From the NCBI RefSeq assembly GCF_000513115.1, contig NZ_BAUU01000017.1, positions 46,016-110,015 of the forward strand: 64,000 nucleotides of DNA, in the 5' to 3' direction. Every line of letters starts with the position of its first letter. Position 1 is the first letter of the stretch. The translations under genes were made by a program, and so were the position numbers. Positions 58,621 through 64,000 of this stretch are shown one piece after another. The notes under the pieces were generated by a model. It did not search any database. It saw only the letters and a program-made list of their open reading frames with translations, and was not told the origin of the DNA. The DNA is from Halalkalibacter hemicellulosilyticusJCM 9152 (GTDB lineage: Bacteria; Bacillota; Bacilli; Bacillales; Bacillaceae_D).

Positions 58621-60131
58621 ATGAAAACTCGATTAAATGTATTTATTTTTTTATCATTATTATATCAGCTTTATATATAACTAGGTCGTATTGGGAAGGT
58701 TGGATTGTTGGTGTTATTAGTGTTGCTTTTACATTATCTGTTGTTTTCATTGCAGTGGTGATCTTCTTTGAAAATCGACATCCGACAAAAACACTAACTT
58801 GGCTTCTTGTTTTAGCGGCATTTCCAATTTTTGGTTTCTTCTTCTATTTATTATTTGGTCAAAATCATCGAAAAAACCGAACCTTTTTTAGAAAGGCTGT
58901 AAAGGACGAGGAAGTATTTCAAACGATTGAGGGAGAACGAACATTAAATAAAGAACAGATGGACAAAATGGGGGAGCACCAACAGCTTTTGTTTCAATTA
59001 GCTCACAAACTTGGGAAAAACCCAGTTTCGTTTGCGAGTGAAACAAAGGTATTGACTGATGGTAAGGAAACTTTTACTCATATTTTGCAATCGTTAAAGC
59101 TTGCGGAGCATCATATTCATTTAGAGTATTATATCGTTAGACACGATAAAATTGGTCAAGAGATTAAAGAAATTTTAATTGAAAAGGCAAAGGAAGGAGT
59201 AGAGGTTCGTTTTCTTTATGATGCTGTTGGAAGTTGGGCGCTTTCACGTGCTTATATAGAAGAATTACGTGCTGGTGGTGTTGAAGTTGAGGCATTTTCA
59301 CCAGTTCGATTTCCTGTGTTAAACCATAAGATTAATTACCGTAATCATCGGAAAATTATTGTCATTGATGGGGTAATTGGTTTTGTTGGTGGTTTGAATA
59401 TAGGTGATGAGTATTTAGGAAGACACTCATATTTTGGCTTGTGGAGAGATACCCACCTTTATGTAAAAGGGGAGTCAGTTAGAACATTACAGCTTATTTT
59501 CCTTCAAGATTGGTATTATGTCACGAATCAAGCGATTGTGAATCCTACTTACTTACCTCCTATTTCACCTTATCAAAAAGGTGATGGGGGCGTGCAAATG
59601 ATCGCAAGTGGACCAGATTCGAGATGGGAAATTAATAAAAAACTCTTTTTCTCAATGATTACATCAGCGAAGAAGTCCATTTGGATTGCGAGTCCTTATT
59701 TTATACCAGATGATGATATTTTAAGTGCGGTTAAAATTGCCGCTTTAAGTGGTATCGATGTTAGAATTCTCGTTCCCAATCGTCCAGATAAGCGAATCGT
59801 TTTTCATGCTTCACGCTCGTATTTTCCAGAGTTACTTGAAGCAGGAGTTGATATTTATGAGTACAAACGAGGCTTTTTACATAGTAAAATTCTCATCGTT
59901 GATCATGAAATTGCCTCAATTGGTACGTCTAACATGGATATGAGAAGCTTCCATTTGAATTTTGAAGTGAATGCCTTTTTATACCGAACAAAAAGTGTGA
60001 ATAAGCTAGTGAGCGATTTTATTTATGATTTCGAGCATTCTACAAGGTTAGATCAACACTCTTTCAAGCAACGTTCCATTTTTTACAAAATGATTGAATC
60101 GACATCTCGACTGCTGTCGCCGTTGTTGTAA
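58621..60131 (+). pseudogene. cls: Cardiolipin synthase, N-terminal frameshift as read
   Basis: Phospholipase-D-family enzyme joining two phosphatidylglycerols. ATG 58621 after AGGAG begins MKTRLNVFIF, then a T7 run (58646-58652) causes an early stop at 58680. With one more T the frame reads IIIISALYITRSYWEGWIVG, a normal membrane N-terminus, into the intact part from FFENRHPTKTLTWLL. Two HxKx4D motifs are present (NHRKIIVID and LHSKILIVD). Corrected length about 503 residues. The downstream reading from 58755 alone would lose the first span. Confidence 0.93.
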
Positions 60132-60134
60132 TGA

Positions 60135-60247
60135 TAAGGCTCGACAAAAGTGATTTAATAAATGAGAATCCGAACAATTTACACAGCCATGCAAATAAAC
60201 TGCTCTTGAAATACTGCCTCTTTTTCATTAATTTTGAAAAGAGGCAG
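60135..60247. repeat. Family A repeat arm and hairpin after cls
   Basis: AAGGCTCGACAAAAGTG start, inner CACAGCCATGCAAATAAACTG block shared (inverted) with 14270-14405, then a hairpin CTGCCTCTTTT...AAAAGAGGCAG at 60214-60247 that may end the cls transcript. Confidence 0.6.
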
Positions 60248-60323
60248 GTAATTTTGTGAAAAAAGAAGGAGAAACATAGAGGTACGTCGAAATAATTTCT
60301 TTATACTCGAATGGAGGTGGGAA

Positions 60324-61553
60324 ATGTTTACTGCTGCATTATCAAATGGAACGATCATCTCGCTTGTCGATGATTGGCCATTACAAGAATTGAAAGAACT
60401 CCGTAAAAAAGATCAGTTTTATTGCCCCGTTTGTGAAAAACCCGTCGTCTTAAAGCTAGGACGAAAAAACCACTCTCATTTTGCCCATCACTCTAAGCAA
60501 GGCTGCTCCTATTTACCAGAACATGAAACAAACTATCATTTAACAGGGAAACGAGATTTGTATAATTGGTTAAAAAAGCAAAATGTTCCGGTTAAAATGG
60601 AATATTATCTCCCGATCATTAAGCAACGACCAGATTTATTATTTCGTCTACAAAACAAGCTGTATGCTTTAGAGTATCAATGCTCAACGATTCCGCTGGA
60701 TCTTATTGAGAAGCGAACGGAAGGATACTTACAGCAAGGGATTATACCAGTCTGGATACTTGGGGGAAACAGGTTGAAAAGGAGAGGGCAGTATCATTTT
60801 ACGTTACAAGCATTTGAGTGGTTCGCTTCTATTGAACAACTTACGTCCAAGCGAGTGATCGTATATTATTGTCCTGAAACAAAAGCAGTTAGTCATTTAC
60901 ACCATATTACTCCATACTCAACAACGAAAGTATTAGCCACCTATAATGAAGGTCCTCTAATTGACACCAAAATTGAAACGGCACTGCACCCACATTTTAA
61001 ATCATCCCAATTGTTGCAACAATGGTTAACCATTAAGAAGCATTGGCGCTACCAAATTCCGCACCCTTATCCTCAACTAATCGAACGGTATTTCCGTCAG
61101 CTCATTTATAAGCATCGTTTATCCCCAAGTCTGTTTCCAATTGAAGCAGGATGGCCTACATCAAATTGTGAGCTTCTTGAAACACCGACCTACATTTGGC
61201 AAACTTTTCTCCTACTTGAATGCTTTCAATATCAACCATTAAACCAACCCTTTAACAAGAATATCGTCATTCAATGTATGCATGGGCTTATTCGAAATAG
61301 ACTTTTTTCACAACGTAATCTTTTAGATACTAAGCCGTGGACTTTCAGTATAGATGGTTATCTAGATTGGTTAGTTAAGGTTCGTTATTTACAAAGGCTA
61401 GATTCTACAAGTGATCAATATATACGTATACGAGATTCAATCAATCCGAAAACCTCCTCACAAGCTATTCAATTAGATCATAAGTGTATGCTTCGCGTTA
61501 TCGAACAAAATCCATTATACTTGAATTCTAAAATGAAAGAGGAATTAAACTAA
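60324..61553 (+). CDS. coiA: CoiA, competence protein
   Basis: 409 residues. N-terminal zinc-finger-like CPVCEKPV with H in FAHHSKQGC, then a nuclease-like core (RPDLLFRLQNKLYALEYQCSTIP, the D-ExQ pattern) typical of CoiA. Needed for processing or protecting incoming DNA in transformation. Same place between mecA and pepF as in B. subtilis. ATG behind GGAGGTGG. Intact, in contrast to mecA and med. Confidence 0.92.
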   Translation: MFTAALSNGTIISLVDDWPLQELKELRKKDQFYCPVCEKPVVLKLGRKNHSHFAHHSKQGCSYLPEHETNYHLTGKRDLYNWLKKQNVPVKMEYYLPIIKQRPDLLFRLQNKLYALEYQCSTIPLDLIEKRTEGYLQQGIIPVWILGGNRLKRRGQYHFTLQAFEWFASIEQLTSKRVIVYYCPETKAVSHLHHITPYSTTKVLATYNEGPLIDTKIETALHPHFKSSQLLQQWLTIKKHWRYQIPHPYPQLIERYFRQLIYKHRLSPSLFPIEAGWPTSNCELLETPTYIWQTFLLLECFQYQPLNQPFNKNIVIQCMHGLIRNRLFSQRNLLDTKPWTFSIDGYLDWLVKVRYLQRLDSTSDQYIRIRDSINPKTSSQAIQLDHKCMLRVIEQNPLYLNSKMKEELN

Positions 61554-61598
61554 GAAAGTCGAATAGGATGAAGGGAATCTAAATGGAGGTGCTGTGAA

Positions 61599-63404
61599 AT
61601 GAGTAAAGCCGTTAAGAAGCGTGAAGAGATACCAGTTGAAAAAACGTGGGATTTAGAAGCAATTTATGCGTCAAGCGAAGAATGGGAAGCATCCTTTCAA
61701 TCAATTAAGTCAAAGCTTCCAGAACTGCAAAAAGGAAAAGGGACATTAGGAGATTCACCGGCTTCATTATTAGCTGTTCTTCAGAAGAGTAATGAGATAA
61801 CAGAAGAATTAGGTAAATTATATACGTATGCTCACATGCGATATGATCAGGATACGACCAACTCAATATACCAAGGGTTAAATGATCGAGCGATGGCCTT
61901 AGCTGCAGAGGTGTCACAAACGGCTTCATATATAGTACCTGAATTGTTATCTCTTGAGGAAGAAACGATTTATGCCTTTTTAGAACAAGAAGAACGTTTA
62001 CAACTATATAAGCAAATGTTTGCTGAATTGAACGAAGAGAGAGAGCATGTTTTATCTGAATCGGAGGAATCCATTTTAGCACAAGCTAGTGAAGCGATTA
62101 ATAGCTCAAGTCAAACATTTGGCATGCTTAATAACGCTGATATGAAATTTCCGGAAATTACAGATGACAATGGAGATAAGGTTGAAGTCACTCATGGTCG
62201 TTATTTAACGTTTCTAGAAAGCAGTAATCGTCGTGTGCGTGAAGAAGCGTTTAAGGCGGTTTATGAAACGTATGGTAAATTTAAAAATACGTTTGCTTCG
62301 ACATTATCTGGTCAGGTGAAAAGGAATCGCTTCTATGCGAAGGTTCGTAAGTATGATTCCGCTCGTCAAGCGGCACTAAGCAAAAACCACATTCCAGAGG
62401 TCGTTTATGACCAGTTAGTAGAGTCAGTTAATAAAAGATTAGATTTACTGCATCGCTATGTACGACTTCGGAAAAAGGTGTTAGGTGTCGAGGAGCTACA
62501 TATGTATGACTTATATACACCGCTCGTTTCGGATGTCGAGATGGAAATTTCATATGAAGAGGCAAAAGAACTCGTTGCTAAAGGGGCTGAGCCACTTGGT
62601 GAAGAGTATGTATCGATTTTAAAGGAAGGGTTTGAAAAGCGCTGGGTTGATGTAGAAGAAAATGTCGGGAAGCGAAGTGGAGCCTATTCTTCTGGTGCAT
62701 ATGGAACGATGCCATACATTTTAATGAATTGGCAGGATAACGTGAATAATTTGTTTACGCTTGCCCATGAATTTGGTCATAGTATGCATAGTTACTACAC
62801 ACGAGAAAATCAACCGTATGTATATGGGGATTATACAATCTTTGTTGCAGAAGTGGCCTCAACTGTCAATGAGGCTTTGTTGAATGATTATTTAGTAAAA
62901 GAGACAGATGACCGAAAGAAAAAGTTATATTTATTAAATCATTTTCTAGAAGGCTTTAGAGGAACCGTTTTCCGTCAAACGATGTTCGCTGAGTTCGAGC
63001 AACTCATTCATGAAAAGTCTGCTCAAGGAGAAGCACTCACACCTGAGCTTTTGTCTGATTTATATTATGGTTTAAATAAGAAGTATTTCGGTGACGAACT
63101 TACCATTGACAAGGAAATTGCCCTTGAATGGGCTCGTATTCCACACTTTTATTATAATTTCTATGTGTATCAGTACGCAACAGGCTATAGTGCAGCAGCG
63201 GCTTTATCAAAGCAAATTTTAGAGGAAGGTGAGCCAGCTGTTAAGAGGTATATTGAATTTTTGAAGGCTGGTAGTTCCGATTATCCGATAGAAGTTTTGA
63301 AAAATGCAGGAGTTGATATGACATCTTCTCAGCCGATTGATCAAGCACTTGATGTGTTTGAGGAGACATTAACGGAAATGGAGCAGCTATTATCAGAAGG
63401 TTAG
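61599..63404 (+). CDS. pepF: Oligoendopeptidase F
   Basis: 601 residues, M3 family. Zinc site HEFGH in TLAHEFGHSMHS with the distal Glu in VAEVASTVNEALL; helical N-terminal half closing over the active site. Cleaves short cytosolic peptides; in B. subtilis extra PepF affects peptide signalling. ATG start 10 bases after GGAGG. Follows coiA by 45 bases. Confidence 0.95.
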   Translation: MSKAVKKREEIPVEKTWDLEAIYASSEEWEASFQSIKSKLPELQKGKGTLGDSPASLLAVLQKSNEITEELGKLYTYAHMRYDQDTTNSIYQGLNDRAMALAAEVSQTASYIVPELLSLEEETIYAFLEQEERLQLYKQMFAELNEEREHVLSESEESILAQASEAINSSSQTFGMLNNADMKFPEITDDNGDKVEVTHGRYLTFLESSNRRVREEAFKAVYETYGKFKNTFASTLSGQVKRNRFYAKVRKYDSARQAALSKNHIPEVVYDQLVESVNKRLDLLHRYVRLRKKVLGVEELHMYDLYTPLVSDVEMEISYEEAKELVAKGAEPLGEEYVSILKEGFEKRWVDVEENVGKRSGAYSSGAYGTMPYILMNWQDNVNNLFTLAHEFGHSMHSYYTRENQPYVYGDYTIFVAEVASTVNEALLNDYLVKETDDRKKKLYLLNHFLEGFRGTVFRQTMFAEFEQLIHEKSAQGEALTPELLSDLYYGLNKKYFGDELTIDKEIALEWARIPHFYYNFYVYQYATGYSAAAALSKQILEEGEPAVKRYIEFLKAGSSDYPIEVLKNAGVDMTSSQPIDQALDVFEETLTEMEQLLSEG

Positions 63405-63419
63405 GCTCGTTAGTGTAAT

Positions 63420-63448
63420 AAGCCAGCGATCGTCAGGATCGCTGGCTT
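63420..63448 (+). terminator. Terminator after pepF
   Basis: AAGCCAGCGATC and GATCGCTGGCTT around a 5-base loop. A second hairpin, ACACCTTTGAGA...TCTCAAAGGTGT with T run, follows at 63466-63500. Confidence 0.85.
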
Positions 63449-63452
63449 ATAC

Positions 63453-63723
63453 TGTAGACAAAACACCTTTGAGAATCATTTCTCAAAGGTGTTTTTGTAG
63501 TTGTATAGTGAATTTCTGGAGATGACACTGTACCATTTCCAGTTGCATTCGCTTATCTTCCAACTTTATTAATGGCTCCGCTCGTTGCGCGCCTTCCTAT
63601 GAGAAACTCACTCATTTCAAGGCTTTCAAAATCGGGCAACGGCTACGCGCATTACTTAAAGGCCACTGCGAATCCACAGGCATAGCCGGTTAGTTCCACG
63701 CCCGCCTGCGGAAAGCGTTAAAT
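63453..63723. repeat. Repeat-rich gap after pepF
   Basis: TGTAGACAAAACACCTTTGA and its hairpin (also at about 35830-35890), then GC-rich sequence with CCGCCTGCGGAAAGCG near 63701, shared inverted with 35640. No gene seen. Confidence 0.6.
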
Positions 63724-63897
63724 TTAAAAGCCTTTAAAGCGCTTTTGGCTTGATAATGGTGAAAGAGTTAATACAATAGATATAAATAGGAGGGGAGCTG
63801 AAATCCATATCGGAAATACTTTCATAATCGAAAGCAATAAGAAATAGAAACTAATTATAATAAATGGAATTCCTATAAGTAATTTTAAACGATTCAA
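63724..63897 (-). CDS. Small two-span membrane protein after pepF
   Basis: 57 residues: MNRLKLLIGIPFIIISFYFL..., spans at about 5-24 and 30-48, basic end. TTG 63897 is 10 bases after AGGAGG; a nearer ATG in another frame stops after 18 codons. Position after pepF resembles that of the small B. subtilis yizD, but the sequence link is not established. Confidence 0.55.
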   Translation of the reverse strand: MNRLKLLIGIPFIIISFYFLLLSIMKVFPIWISAPLLFISIVLTLSPLSSQKRFKGF

Positions 63898-64000
63898 CGC
63901 TAGTCATCCTCCTCAAAAGAGTACCTTACAAATACGATATGCTAAAAGGTGAAAGATAGAAGTTAAGAAAAAGCATGAATGCTGCAGACCGTAGACAAAA

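Overview
The window is about 64 kb of low-to-moderate GC chromosome from a Bacillaceae bacterium, most likely an alkaliphilic or environmental Bacillus relative. The evidence is gene content and order: argC-argJ-argB-argD-carA-carB-argF, yjzC, yjaU, med, comZ, fabH, fabF, yjaZ, yjbA, trpS, yjbC, spxA, yjbE, mecA, coiA and pepF. From memory this is the order of the B. subtilis arg-to-pepF region, here broken up by inserted genes and without the opp/app peptide transporter operons. Starts use AGGAGG-type ribosome binding sites, and a FapR-type operator precedes fabH. No rRNA, tRNA, CRISPR array, prophage or replication origin was seen.

Layout. 1-9.7 kb: 3' end of a GH115 glycosidase, an SNF2 helicase operon (reverse strand), a HAD phosphatase, then ctaG and a Sco protein for cytochrome oxidase assembly. 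9.9-19.7 kb: arginine operon from a clear sigma-A promoter overlapped by an ARG-box-like site. 19.7-31 kb: yjzC, yjaU, an epimerase, prfC, the competence regulators med and comZ, small proteins, a complete ISL3-family insertion sequence with 8-bp target duplication, and fabH-fabF. 31-47.8 kb (reverse strand mostly): a block absent between fabF and yjaZ in B. subtilis, holding a DHH-CBS-tRNA nucleotidyltransferase, phosphoesterase, ytoQ, a GntR/ABC operon with visible promoter and operator, a chemotaxis receptor, an alarmone synthetase, a cell wall hydrolase, a D,D-carboxypeptidase, coaA and topB. 47.9-64 kb: yjaZ, yjbA, trpS, a thioredoxin-like protein, an HD hydrolase, a hemolysin III protein, a DUF4015 protein, yjbC-spxA, yjbE, mecA, cls, coiA and pepF.

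How the genes fit together: one block makes arginine and carbamoyl phosphate; fabH/fabF start and extend fatty acids; med, comZ, mecA and coiA belong to competence; spxA, mecA and yjbC belong to the Spx/Clp stress circuit; ctaG and Sco serve cytochrome oxidase.

Most notable: four conserved genes (med, fabH, mecA, cls) are each broken by a single-base change in a homopolymer run (A8, G4, T7, T7), which looks more like read error than biology. Intergenic spaces carry several families of dispersed palindromic repeats, one inside the arginine operon and one a 252-bp imperfect palindrome. A YwqB-like partner of the SNF2 helicase has no SWIM zinc finger. I saw no clearly new defence or biosynthetic system.
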